Source: Helianthus annuus
Lineage: Eukaryota > Streptophyta > Magnoliopsida > Asterales > Asteraceae
NCBI RefSeq assembly: GCF_002127325.2
Contig: NC_035447.2
Span: 28,765,249 to 28,829,248, forward strand
Reading direction: 5' to 3'
DNA length: 64,000 bases
A program made the position numbers and the translations under genes. Below, piece by piece: positions 33,307 to 43,980 of this stretch (position 1 is the first letter of the stretch; each line of letters starts with the position of its first letter). Under the pieces are notes generated by a model. That model searched no databases. It was not told where the DNA came from and saw only the letters and a list, made by a program, of their open reading frames with translations.

Positions 33307-35312
33307 TGTAACACCTCGAAAATACAAATTCTTATATTACAAATAAGTTGTAAATAAATAAGTAAAATAAACTAAGTAGGAATGACACTAACCTAGTTAG
33401 ATGGTGATTTATGAGTAGGTTAAAGAGTTAAAACAAAATAAAAACGAAAGTTGAGGGACTGAAGGTGTTAAAATTGAAACTAGATTCAATTAATTAAACA
33501 AAACACACACCAAACACACACAAAAGTGTGTGTCTGGTCGATAGAAGCAGAGGGCGACCAAGGAGAACCCCCAAACCCTAGTTCCTGCTAAATCATTCAA
33601 ATTGAAGGCCAAAATCATGTCCAAAACGAAATCCGAGCTTGTATTAGTGATCCCCATTGTAAGGAGATCATAAGGTATGTGAAATTTGATAAAAATTCTC
33701 TACTTGAAATTCTCATGAATTTAGGAAATTCGAAATCTGATGATGCATGTGTGTTATATAGATGAAATAGGAACATTGTAGTGTCTAGGAGTAAACCCTA
33801 GACAAGTACATGTTGAAATCGTGCTTAATTCTAGCAAAATCCATGAACACCATTGTAGGTGATTAGTGGGTTATGTAGAACTTGATAAACACTAGGAAAT
33901 TGGGAGTTGTTCTAGTGTAATTTGACATTGTGAAGTGATTTCAGAATTATAGAGGCTAACATTTATGTAAGATAGTTTGATTGATGTAAATTTGGGCTAT
34001 ATGACAAGTTATGAACTTGTTATTAAACCATGTAGAATTCTGCCCTTAAAGTGTTTGTAGAAATGCCTCAAAGAAGGCTTAAAACCCAAATTTAAAGTTA
34101 AAACGCATAATTGTGATGTTTCGGCAAACTATGCGATATATAATTTGAAAAGAGTTCTAAACATGCCATGATTGAACTCTATAGGAAAGGATACCGGAGC
34201 GTCAAGTGGACAAGGCGGTGGCGACTTGCGTTTGAAGGGCGTGCTTTGAAGGTATGTAACTTGATTCGTTACTTTGAGTAATTTGATAACTAGAATGTAT
34301 AGTGGCGTTGTAGAATAAAGGTTGTGTTGATTGAAGCGACAATGTTCGTTACTTGAATTAATAGGTTAAGAATCGGTTAGAAGTCGTTTGGTAGTCATTA
34401 TAATGGAGGATTCCATAAATGAGCCAAACGGGTCGAATATTGGTGTGATTAGCAGTGTTGAGTTTTTAATAGTTAACATAGGCGGTAATAATCACAATAG
34501 CATGAAGCCATAGGATTGGTAATGAAATGCCGGTGATAATAAGCCCCGGAAGTTGGGGAAAAAGGCGCCTTATGTTTACTATTAAAAATGTAGCAAAATG
34601 AGTAAATAGAATGGGTCGAATAATTGCATAGTGATTTTTAGTCATTCGGTCCGTAAGCCAAATTTTTGGCATGATAATCATAATAGACGTGTCAGTAATT
34701 AAATTACAGTCGCGTAGGAAAAAGAATCACCTAAAACGGACCTACGGATCAAAAGTTATGACCTTTTGAAGTTTTAACTTGGAATTTTCGGAGATGGCAG
34801 GAAATGCAGGTCAAAAACCTGCACCTGCTGGAAAATGCTTCCCCCCGCGCCACGCGACAGGATCACTAAGATCTGGCGCGATACGCGAGAGCCGTCGCGC
34901 CACGCGAAGATCCATCGCGACACGCGACGGGGCAAACCTGAATTTTTATTTTACTTTTCATGATTCGATGCTGGAACTTGTTTATACATTCTATATAAAT
35001 GTCAAAACTAACATTTTAAGTGGTTTTGACCTTAGGTGATAAAAGGGGACTTTCCGGATGGCGATCAAGAATGTTTTGAAGAACCGAACACAAATTTGCA
35101 AGCTTTCGCGTTAAATTAACCTTTGTTTAGACAATGCTTTTGATGTAAACAAATTACTAATCATGTCATGGATATCTAAGCTAGTTGGTAGATAACTATG
35201 TGGTCACTCTGAAACTTCGACTTGTGTTTATTTTTTTTGGATGTAGTGCACTTTTTATATAAAATCATGCATCTTTTATTAAATTCAAATAAAAATTTAG
35301 ACGGTTGTTACA
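33307..35312 (+). repeat. LTR B of chromovirus no. 3
   Basis: 2,006 bp, TGTAACACCTCGAAAATAC to GACGGTTGTTACA, preceded by a polypurine tract (CTTTTAAGGGGGTAG). It joins copia extra ORF 2 at 35313. Frames inside it (for example 34779-35039) are also present in LTR A and look non-coding. Confidence 0.9.
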
Positions 35313-37311
35313 TAAGAGTTTCTCAACAACTCATGGAGAACCTGAAAGGGTTCAAGGTTATGAGGAAAACCAGGACTTGAATATGTTTCAGTTTTCTGGT
35401 GAGGGAATAGAGAATATGGAATATTTCCATCCTCTTAACCTCAGAACAGCAGAGAATGTGTTTTCTGTTGGTGTTAGAGGTGGAACATCTGTTGTTTCTC
35501 CTATTTACCAAGGACATCAATCTATGTCCATTGAACTTCACAAGGAACTTGAAGATACAACTTCCACTGAGAAAACAGCTACAGAAAGAAAACTTGATCT
35601 GATACTGGAAGAAATCAGAAATAAAAAATCAGAGATCAGTGTTTTATCAGAAACTGTCAAAGTTGTGCAGAAGCACACAGAAGATAACACTGCAGCTCTC
35701 AACAAACTACAAGAGTCATCAGAAAACAGAGAGAGCTCATCGGAATTCAAGAAAGCTCTCAATGAACTACAAGAAATCAAGAAACAGATGGTTGGAGTTG
35801 CAACTGCAGGAGAAAGCTCAAGTTTAGGAAGAATTCTTGAAGAAATACAGTTCCTCAGAGCCAACAACAGCAGCATGGCTGAGGCTTTTGAGAAGTTGTT
35901 GGTGGAATTGACTGCACAAAGAAATCCAGAAAACCAGGAGTTTCAGAAAATGAAGAAACAAGAAGAAACAAATACTCAAGCTCTTACTAATGTTCATTTG
36001 TTAGTAAAGAGATTGCAGTATAATGTTGCCAGACTAGCAAAAGTTGATCTTCATGAACTGAAAGCCCCAATTCCACAAGAAAGACAAGCAAGAGGATCAG
36101 AAGCTCCTCAACAACAACCAGAAACCATTCAACAATATCAAACCAAACAAACAGAAACTTCAACAGCTCAAAAACAGAAGCAGCCCATGGGTCCACCTCC
36201 AGATAAACAAAAGCTACTCATGGGTCCTCCCCCAAATGTCCCAAAGCCAGACACTTCAAGGGTCCAGCAGAAAGAACATGTTCCAGTTCAGTCATCTTCT
36301 ACAGCCATCACAGGAGAAACAGAGTTCAGCATAAAGATGGATACAAAAGAGAAGAGAAGAATGGAACATGAAGTGACCTCCTCAAAAAGGCCAAGAAAAG
36401 TAATGAGAGAAGATTCAGAAGGAAACATCAAAGAAGCAATAGTGCTGAAAGGTGATTTACACACAATTATGTACCCTGAAGAACATCTAAAGCACTACTA
36501 CTGGAAAGGTCCAGAAGACAACCCAAAAAGGCCACTATCTCCATTGAGTAAAGGTATTGTGGAAATCAGAAACAATGGAGGCTGGGAAATTCTGCACAAA
36601 CACATGACCAATCCAATAGTATCTATTGAAAGAATCGATACTTTGACCACTGGAGGAGGCATATTAGGTAATGAAGGACAAAATAAGTATACCTTGATCA
36701 GAAAAGATAAAAGTGAACAAAAGGTTACTGATGCAAATCTGGCTGATGATATTCATCCAATGGGCATAGTCAAAATGAAGAATATCATTGATAAAGAGAA
36801 AGGGAGTGCAGTTGTGATCAGAAGAGCCCTTGACAGCCTCAAAAGTGCAGGAGCAAAGTTATACAAAAGAGCTGCACTAGCAGACTTTGATCTATGTATC
36901 AATTTTGAGTATAGCAACAAGGTGCTAATACCTCCTCCAAACACCATAATCCCAGCTGAAATTCCTTCTAAACTGGTGAGAACTGGAGCAATCTTTGACA
37001 AACCAGAAATGTGTGTAGTCTTCAAAGATGCTAATGATGAGAAAGCTCTGTTCAGAATCAGTGAAATATGCAGGTATTCAAATCAAACTCTGAAATATAT
37101 AAGGAACTGCATGAATGAGAAACAAGAGCAGCTCAAAAAGAAGGGAAAGAACAATGAACAGCTGAGAAAAACAAGTGAAGAGTGCATTGAAAATCGGATG
37201 GAATCAAGAGGATGATACAAAGAAATGTACAAAGAAACTCAAAAGGCAATTGATCACAAGAAAAGGCTGAAACCAGGGGACAAATACAGAAGTGGAGTTA
37301 AGATCAATTAA
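35313..37311 (+). pseudogene. copia extra ORF 2 (envelope-position gene), C-terminal part
   Basis: It continues the gene cut by chromovirus no. 3. The frame is open from the junction to TGA at 37213-37215 and then, in the same frame, to TAA at 37309-37311. Features in order: a Ser/Gly-containing region, a long heptad-rich coiled coil (about 35540-36050, e.g. RKLDLILEEIRNKKSEISVL), a Gln/Pro-rich linker with two LMGPPP/PMGPPP units (36180-36240), then a mixed charged domain (YPEEHLKHYYWKGPED onward) and a basic tail. No transmembrane helix is visible, so an envelope role is not supported. An assembly or nucleic-acid-binding role would fit equally. Apart from the insertion and one stop, the frame is well kept. 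Confidence 0.65.
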
Positions 37312-37486
37312 TGAATTGATGAGATTAAATTTCTGTTTTTGAACAATATTTTATTTTTGTCTGTTTTGAACAATGGTTGGTTTGATTATGTTTTATGCTT
37401 CTGAACTTAGTTGTTTAATTTTTCTTTTCAAGGATTAGTTGAAAGTTGTTTATGTTGATATAGATAACTCATTTTCTTACAATACT

Positions 37487-37496
37487 TAGGGGGAAA
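37487..37496 (+). other. Polypurine tract of the copia element
   Basis: TTAGGGGGAAAC just before the 3' LTR, the expected plus-strand primer site. Related G-runs occur at about 22304 and 23686 after pol and after extra ORF 1. Confidence 0.6.
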
Positions 37497-37497
37497 C

Positions 37498-38282
37498 TGT
37501 TAGGAAACTTTATTTGTAAGTATTGAAGAAAATCACAATCAACTGGATCTATGAAGAGATAACAGTTCTGAAGATCACAGCAAGAAGAAGAAGATCAGAT
37601 GGGACAACTGAAATGCACAGCATCTACTTCAAATAATCACAAGTTGATCAAGAGCTGATTTAGATTATCAGAGAAGGTCATTTCTGATGGATCTGATGAT
37701 ATTTCTGATGAAATATCATCAGTTTCTGACGATTCTGATCATCAGATTTTCTGATGATTTGTTCACCAGAATTTCTGATGAAGTGGTTTATCAGAAATTC
37801 TGATAAATACCCCACTTGTTTAAAACTCAGCTCTATCCTACCACAATGACCGAAGCAACTTGACATTATTGGATATCATGATTACAAAGCCAACTTGAAC
37901 GTTGGATTCAATGAATATTTCAAATTGCTACTTTTTGCAGGACTTATTGCATGAATAAACTATTGTTTATTCATGTATCCAACCTTCTATAAATAGAAGG
38001 CTCAACCAGCAGAAGACAATTGAGTTTGAAGGTTAGCATTCATATACACTACATAAACTCCATTGCCCTCTCACCCACAGAATTCAAGATTCATTTATAT
38101 TAGATAATAATCTTACAATCACCTTGTAAACTATTTTGTTTCAAAGTGATATAAACTTGATAATTCTGTAGGTCTTGTTTCTGAAAGTCTGATTTCCACT
38201 TCCGCACATCTTTTTCACATCTACTGAAATCACTTGCCATATTACGTGAAAAGAAGTTGTTTAGGCCATACTGGGTCCAACA
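37498..38282 (+). repeat. 3' LTR of the copia element
   Basis: 785 bp and the same length as the 5' LTR, with about 23 substitutions and no length change by eye. TATAAATAG at 37988-37996. It is followed by GAATC (38283-38287), the second copy of the target duplication. Confidence 0.93.
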
Positions 38283-38287
38283 GAATC
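38283..38287. other. Target-site duplication GAATC (right copy)
   Basis: Matches 15932-15936 exactly and closes the copia insertion. Confidence 0.9.
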
Positions 38288-38830
38288 ACCGATTTCCACC
38301 ATGAAATCCCCAAGATCTGGACTCTTTGGAGGTGATGTCATCTCGGTTCAATGAGTATGACGTCATTCCATCAAAGTCAGTCCGAATCCGAAGGATTTCA
38401 CTAGATTTTTACACGTTTTCTGCAATCTAATCATAAACTAAGCACTTTTGGTTGATTTCATATGATTTCCTTCAAGTTCTTCTTAACTTTTGCTAAGATC
38501 GCTGGAATTTAGATCCAAAACAGACTTAGGACTTGTTCCTTAGCCTGGAATCGGCTTAATGACAAATTCTCACCGGAAAAGACGACCGGATTACGGATCA
38601 GACATGAGACTTAGCCAAGAACGGCCATCCAATCGAACGGGTGATTCCTATCCGATCAAGACTGGCTGAGCCTTTGCGATTTCCGTTGTCTTGATACATT
38701 ACCATGTCGTCTCTGTTAAACTCAACTTAGAAATTTTGCAAACTTTTCAAACAAACAAGAACACCAATGGACGAACGACCATCCGATCGGACGACCGTCA
38801 GATCGAATAAGAAGTTCTTATTTTTTGGGT
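38288..38830 (+). other. LTR- or element-like sequence split by the copia insertion (right part)
   Basis: No gene. It contains variants of the GACCATCCGATCGGA motif at about 38610-38660 and 38763-38812, matching the left flank (15655-15735). It probably belongs to an older gypsy LTR or its internal part. Confidence 0.4.
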
Positions 38831-40206
38831 ATCTTAAAATACCCCTCACTCATGCATTATAATATAGTATAGGTATATATATTATTTATAATTATTTACA
38901 TTTATTGTTTATTTAACGATAAAAATAAAGTTTAAAAAAACTAAAATACAAAAGAATAAATGGGAAAGTGTCAAAACCGTCCATGAGGTTTGAGAATTGC
39001 CAAAATCGTCTATAGGAGTTAACGGCACATTTTAACCGAGTTGCCATTTGGATGGAAACAACAACATAAATGAAACATCAAGGATCCAGATACAAAAGGT
39101 TTATTTTTGAACTGAAGTAACAAAAGTAACGTAAACTCAGAAACCATTTTGACATTTTACAATTTACACTATTAAAAAATAAAAAATAGGCGATTGATTA
39201 ACGTTGGGTATATCATGCATATGGTAATAATGTGGCAGTGAGGTGACTAATGATTATTGGAGAATTGGAGACTATAACAAATGGTCTTACATTGTTAATC
39301 TTTTGATGCATCTCTCTCGCTGGCCCTTGTATTGAGTTGTGAACTTTAGAATTCTATTAAAAATCAAGGAGTGTAATGAGAAAGAAGACCCCTTAAATAA
39401 TACTAAGGTACTCAACTACTCAAAGGAACCCCCACATGCTAGTTTTGTATCTCATGTTCTTTTGGACCTTTGTTGCCAAGGTGTTAAGTTGTTGAAGCTA
39501 GCAAATAAAATATCAAATGAAACCTAAGATAACTCGTAAATACTAGCATGAATCAAAAAGTTGAATTCTTGTCCTCAGATATGGAACTAAATAGAAGTAT
39601 ACGAAAACATTTAATAGTGATGCTTGTTACTAAAGTTTTTTTTTTTTTTTTTTTTTTTTTTTGGGGGGGGGGGATTTAATAATAAAGAAAACAAAATAAA
39701 CAATTAAGATGAATTTAATAGATATTAATTATAAAAAAAAACTAATAAACTCTACAATAATTAACAATTACGGTACAATAATCATTTTATTATATAAATT
39801 GTATTAACACTAGATATCGAGTTGTTCTAACATCCATTGTTGATCAGTTATGAATAACATACCTGTTACAGCAGACAGGCCAGCAGAGAATCCAGTCAGA
39901 GAAGCAGTCATTGAGTTAGACATGATTGTCAGCTTTTTTTTCTGGTTCCTCCTTAGGGTGTATGATTATGATTGTGATGATCAAACTCTAGGGTTTGAGT
40001 TTGAATATGGAGAGAGAGATGTAGGGGGCGATTTCTATGATGATGTTATTATGATTAGTTAACCCTTTAGCTCTCTAATTATCTCCTTATATATACACTC
40101 AAGAGGAAACCTAATTAGTTAATAAGGGTAATATGGTCCATCAACAATTACCAACTAATTATATAATAGGTTTAATATATTTTGATCTATATAATATAAA
40201 TGATTA
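38831..40206. other. AT-rich intergenic stretch
   Basis: No convincing gene. A short element-like segment at about 38960-39165 begins GTGTCAAAACCGTCCATGAGG and ends with a diverged inverted match, like the Mutator-type ends seen in the SIN3-like introns. A T27/G11 homopolymer lies at 39636-39673. Short frames near 39340 and 39850 have no recognisable content. Confidence 0.4.
39636..39673. repeat. Homopolymer T27 followed by G11
   Basis: A run of 27 T (39636-39662) directly followed by 11 G (39663-39673). It may be a retroposon poly(A) tail seen on the other strand, or simple slippage. Lengths may be imprecise in any assembly. Confidence 0.8.
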
Positions 40207-41350
40207 CTAGATTAGTTCCCCGTGTGTTACACGGGTTGAACAATTTAAACTATATAATAAATATTTCTTGTAAATGCAAATCAAAGACGGAGACATTTAT
40301 ATATATTTGATAAATAATGAAACTAATAATAATAGTAAAAAAATCTCATACATGTGTACATAGTCGTCTGTAAGAATTCATGTACCCTGTTTGAGCTCGA
40401 AAAAATATGTTCTTTCGTAATGTTTTAATATTATTATTTAATTTTAAAATAAAATGGGTATTGGGCTCAGTAAGAGCATGTTTGGTTATGTTTTTTTGAA
40501 ACAACTTATAGACTTATTGGGGTTTGGAAAAGTCAGTATGGAGTGTCTTATTGACTTATTGGTTTTTTCCTCTCACATACACCCATATTGTCAAACATGG
40601 GGTTTTGGAAAAGTCAGTATGGACTGTCTTATTGACTTATTGGTTTTTTCCTCTCACATACACCCATATTGTCAAACATCATTTTGTAGATTATGACTTT
40701 TCAAAAAGCCAATAAGGCAATAAATTTTTTCAGAAAGCTTAGCTAAACATGCCCTAAAGCTAATGCCAATGGGTATTGGGCTCACTAAGAGCATGTTTGG
40801 TATGCTATTTTAAAAAAATTAACATAGATATCGGGTTTTTTTTTTTTATAAAAAACACGTGCCCCTCGAAATCACAGACCTGTGCGGTGGTCCTCCCCGC
40901 ACACCCTTATCACCGCCCATGCATGTGTATACTCATTTAAGTAATCGATATACATTTGATGATATCCTATATTTTTTTTTTGTATTCAATTAACATTTTT
41001 CTATTTAGTATTATTTGCAATTATTAACATTTTTCTAACTGTATATATAGAGTATGGATGTTACTGAATTTTTGAAGAATAATTTTTAATTTTGACATAT
41101 GTATTCAAACTTATAATTATATAATGTAGTCATGAATTTTAATAAAATCCAAAAAAGCGTGAAACCTTTTTCAAATTTCAATAAAAGGGTTATAATTATC
41201 AGATAAACATTTTTCTATTTAATATTATCTACAAATTAGAAGATAAATTATTAGAAAATAAATATGAAAGAAAGGCGGGAAAACCCAAAAATAGGTGCAT
41301 CCAATGAATGACACGTGTCACACATTGGTTTACTTTATTATATGTATAGA
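40207..41350 (-). mobile_element. Non-autonomous Helitron (minus orientation)
   Basis: On the minus strand it starts TCTATACATATAATAAAG at 41350 after an A and ends CTAG at 40207 before a T, the A/T target context of Helitrons. A hairpin with arms CCCGTGT/ACACGGG lies at 40219-40235, about 8 bp from the CTAG end. The 5' end matches the Helitron at 43981. It carries no protein gene but contains an inserted repeat with an 81-bp tandem duplication. Confidence 0.75.
40470..40758. mobile_element. MITE-like repeat with internal 81-bp tandem duplication
   Basis: The left end TAAGAGCATGTTTGG and the right end reading CTAAACATGCCCTAA form short inverted ends. A second partial left end follows at 40768-40808. 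Inside, an 81-bp unit is present twice (about 40517-40597 and 40598-40678; both contain AGTCAGTATGG and CTCACATACACCC), which creates a false reading frame because 81 is a multiple of three. Superfamily not settled. Confidence 0.45.
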
Positions 41351-41883
41351 TATGGCTACAAGATTAAATAATAAAACAACAATATATTTAATCTTACATC
41401 CATTCCATCTAATGTCTAACAAAATGCACTTCGTTCATTCAAGCCACCCCGTTACCTATTACTCTAAGCTCGAGCAATTATGATCTTAGTGTAGATTGCA
41501 ATGATAAAAGTATCAATTATAATTAAACAAACACACCGTTCAGAATGTGTAATCATATAAGTTTATAATGGGAATGGGTTAACGGACAAATGCAAAACAT
41601 TGTTCGTTCCTAGTATCAAGAATTAAAACTATGAAAAGATCTTTATTTGAAAAATTAACAGTGTGAAACAGATTTATTAACAATCTAAAAAGCAAGAAAT
41701 CATCTAAAGAAACTATTCAATAATCAGATGTTAGTCATGTTACGTAATTGTTTCACCCAAGTCAATAAACGAAACATAAAACTAAAGACTTATGAAAAAA
41801 CAATTCTTTGAAATATCACAACCCCCAATTGCTATTCATAAATCCTATAAGGCCATGGGATGTAGTATAACATTTGAGGTATT
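41351..41883. other. Intergenic, no feature seen
   Basis: AT-rich sequence between a Helitron and a SINE. Neither coding sequence nor clear repeat ends were recognised. Confidence 0.4.
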
Positions 41884-41896
41884 AAGAGATTGAATT

Positions 41897-42202
41897 AATT
41901 CGCCAATGATCTTTAGATCAAGTGGTGGAAGGCTTGCATTTCTCTTGAGAGATGCAAGTTCAACTCCCACTTGGTGCAGAGTGAGGCATTGGTAGGCAAT
42001 GATAAGAGACATTGGGAAACATGGGTTCGATCCTTGAGCCAAACGGGTTTTACCATTAATTTCACCGTTGTGTCTACGGGCGGGTGGGTTACTGGGTTTT
42101 CCCCGGAATTGGTGGTGGACTCGGGTTACTCTCGGAGTACTCCGTTTGGTCCAGTGGGTGCCCCGAGAGTGCTCGGGATTGATTTTGTTGGCCGTTAAAA
42201 AA
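41897..42202 (+). mobile_element. tRNA-derived SINE with 13-bp target duplication
   Basis: Flanked by AAGAGATTGAATT at 41884-41896 and 42203-42215. Near the left end is an A-box-like TAGATCAAGTGG (41914-41925) and, 44 bp from its start, a B box GTTCAACTCC (41958-41967), the spacing of a tRNA-type internal promoter. The right end is a short A tail. A second B-box-like GGTTCGATCC is at about 42028. Confidence 0.8.
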
Positions 42203-42215
42203 AAGAGATTGAATT

Positions 42216-42723
42216 CATTATTCTTTTTTTAAACCAAAAACCACTAAAAATTATATGGTTAGATGAAGTTAATGGGATTAAGCCATTTTCTTAGAGTGAG
42301 ACAGAGTAAAATATGAAAAAAAGGTTGATATGTCACTTAGATGTTGTTAAGATGGGTTAAAGACTTATATACCAAAGCCTAACCTCGTTGTCACACAAAT
42401 TGCCGACGGTCTCGACGTCAATTCCATAAGTTTTGGTGTGTAGCCCACTTTACTCAGCCCAATATTTTTTGTCTATTTCTTTTCCAATCAAAGGCCCAAA
42501 CTTAAAAAGGATGGTCAACCAAATTAATTAATTTTTGATACAAGTTAATTTAATTGGATTTTCACTTGGTAGTATATTAAAAATCTTACACATAACCACC
42601 CCAAAACAATCACCATGTATTTTCTTTTCGAAATTCTAAACCGGGCATCACTTGATTTGTAGACCTTGATCGTCATTTTTATGGCATTTTTCTACTTCAT
42701 TGTGAACTTTTTGGTTTAGGCTT
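42216..42723. other. Intergenic, no feature seen
   Basis: AT-rich, with no gene or repeat boundary recognised. Confidence 0.4.
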
Positions 42724-42741
42724 GTTCTCGTTAGCAAACTT

Positions 42742-42858
42742 TTTTTTTTGAACGGCAAATTTCTTTTATTCTCTGCTGTCTGTGGACATGAACCCAAAAC
42801 CTTCCTATCCCAAGGTGTTTAAAGGTTTTGATTTTGCCAATGGACCACCATCCCATTG
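42742..42858 (-). mobile_element. Short SINE with 18-bp target duplication
   Basis: GTTCTCGTTAGCAAACTT flanks it at 42724-42741 and 42859-42876. On the minus strand it contains a B-box-like GGTTCATGTCC and ends AAATTTGCCGTTC followed by an A tail. The same 3' end occurs in the SINE at 53860. The body is only about 117 bp. Confidence 0.75.
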
Positions 42859-43370
42859 GTTCTCGTTAGCAAACTTAATACAACTTCGTTTGTCGTACTT
42901 GTCTGTCTTTAGTTTCTTTATCATCATGAATTCTTCCGAATCTCTCAATTATCCTCCACTATCACTTTGTAGTGTTACAAAACAAATAAAAACGATGAAA
43001 ACTAGACTTCGTTCCACCAATTCAAATGTGGTGCAAAATAATCGAATTTATGGATGATAAATGCATGATGTATGATAAAAATATGTGAATATGTGATAAA
43101 GTGTTACAACACGTGCATAAAAGTACAAATATGTATTAAACAATTACATGATCCTCGTTAATCTATTATATTTTAAACTTCAGCATAAAGCACTCATTCA
43201 ATTTTAATTATAACATAAAAATATTTTTTTTTTTTAATATGAAAATAAACAGGTTTGACTGCGAACTCAAAAACCCACCAAGTTGACTGACCTGACGTGT
43301 TTGTTTAACACATTCACAAGTTCAACTGAAAACTGGTCAGAACCCGTTTAAACTAAAGGAAAACAACGAA

Positions 43371-43944
43371 TTTCATGTTAGCTTCAATTTTATCCGAAAT
43401 TCACACCTGGTACGAACTTCATGTTAGCTTCAGTTTTATCCGAAATTCACACCTTGTACGTATTTTTTCCCCTAGTGCTACGTACAGAAAGCAAACATGA
43501 CATTCTTTTGAGATTGACCGTTCACATCCCTACAACTTTCTACTTGGTTGATGAACAAATCTACAATGTTCTAGTGTGTTTTTTTTTTTTTTTTTTTTTT
43601 TTGATTAAATCTAAACATAACAATCTTTGTGCCTTACAACTGCTAATATTTCTTCTGATATTAGAAAACAAAATTTAACATGTTCAACATTAACAATAAA
43701 AACAAGCTCAGATTTCATGTTGCTAAGCATTAATCACATCAAAACAAAATTTAACATGTTCAACATTAACAATAAAAACAAGCTCAGATTTCATGTTGCT
43801 AAGCATTAATCACATCAAATTAACGTATCTGTGTCGTACAATACGAATAACTTTTAAAAAAAAAATTAACACTAAACTATAAATAGCCTCGTACAATACG
43901 AATAACTTTTTTTAGAAAAAAAAAATAATACTAAACTATAAATA
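43371..43944. repeat. Cluster of three short tandem duplications
   Basis: A 46-bp unit repeated near 43374 and 43420 (CATGTTAGCTTCA...TTATCCGAAATTC). A perfect 76-bp unit at 43665-43740 and 43741-43816. A roughly 55-bp unit starting at 43835 and 43890 (CGTACAATACGAATAACTTT). A T24 run at 43579-43602 lies between. The region from 42877 to 43370 before it has no recognised feature. Confidence 0.85.
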
Positions 43945-43980
43945 GCTTGTAACTAATTCAACAACTTTACTTTACACGTA

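Larger units (their letters stand above)
25299..35312 (+). mobile_element. Nested chromovirus no. 3: truncated pol, LTR, gag-pol, LTR
   Basis: Order: partial pol (25299-26631), LTR A (26632-28639), complete but decayed gag-pol (28640-33306), LTR B (33307-35312). The right edge ends GGTTGTTACA and the copia extra ORF 2 resumes at once. The left edge is not an LTR: copia sequence joins mid-pol at about 25298, at a point equal to 31980 in the second copy. Segments 25299-28639 and 31981-35312 are therefore near-identical direct repeats of about 3.3 kb. This is best explained by a tandem LTR-internal-LTR-internal-LTR array that lost its left LTR, gag and most of pol by deletion. Confidence 0.85.
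15937..38282 (+). mobile_element. Ty1/copia SIRE/Maximus-type retrotransposon with two extra ORFs (carries a nested gypsy)
   Basis: Two 785-bp LTRs with TGTTAGG...CCAACA ends are flanked by the GAATC duplication. Inside are a methionine-tRNA-type primer-binding site, gag, pol in copia order (protease, integrase, reverse transcriptase, RNase H), extra ORF 1, extra ORF 2 and a final polypurine tract. Without the nested 10-kb gypsy the element is about 12.3 kb. Reverse-transcriptase sequence and the extra ORFs 3' of pol fit the SIRE lineage, whose extra gene is often called envelope-like. The two LTRs differ at about 23 positions by eye (about 3%), suggesting insertion roughly a million years ago under usual plant LTR rates. 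Confidence 0.92.

Noticed and set aside
35538..35876. Minus-strand Leu/Ser-rich frame
   Set aside because: Reverse of the coiled-coil coding region of extra ORF 2; such regions commonly give open antisense frames.
24642..37311. Copia extra ORF 2 as a true envelope protein
   Set aside because: No signal peptide or transmembrane helix is visible. The coiled-coil and charged domains alone do not show envelope function, so only the position is noted.
40454..40715. Overlapping frames with repeated 27-residue units
   Set aside because: The protein repeat is produced by an 81-bp DNA duplication inside a MITE-like sequence. No start or family support.
41914..41967. A/B-box pairs as a tRNA gene (also 54018-54067)
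   Set aside because: No cloverleaf with paired acceptor stem was found. Target duplication and A tail identify the first as a SINE, and the second shares a SINE 3' end.
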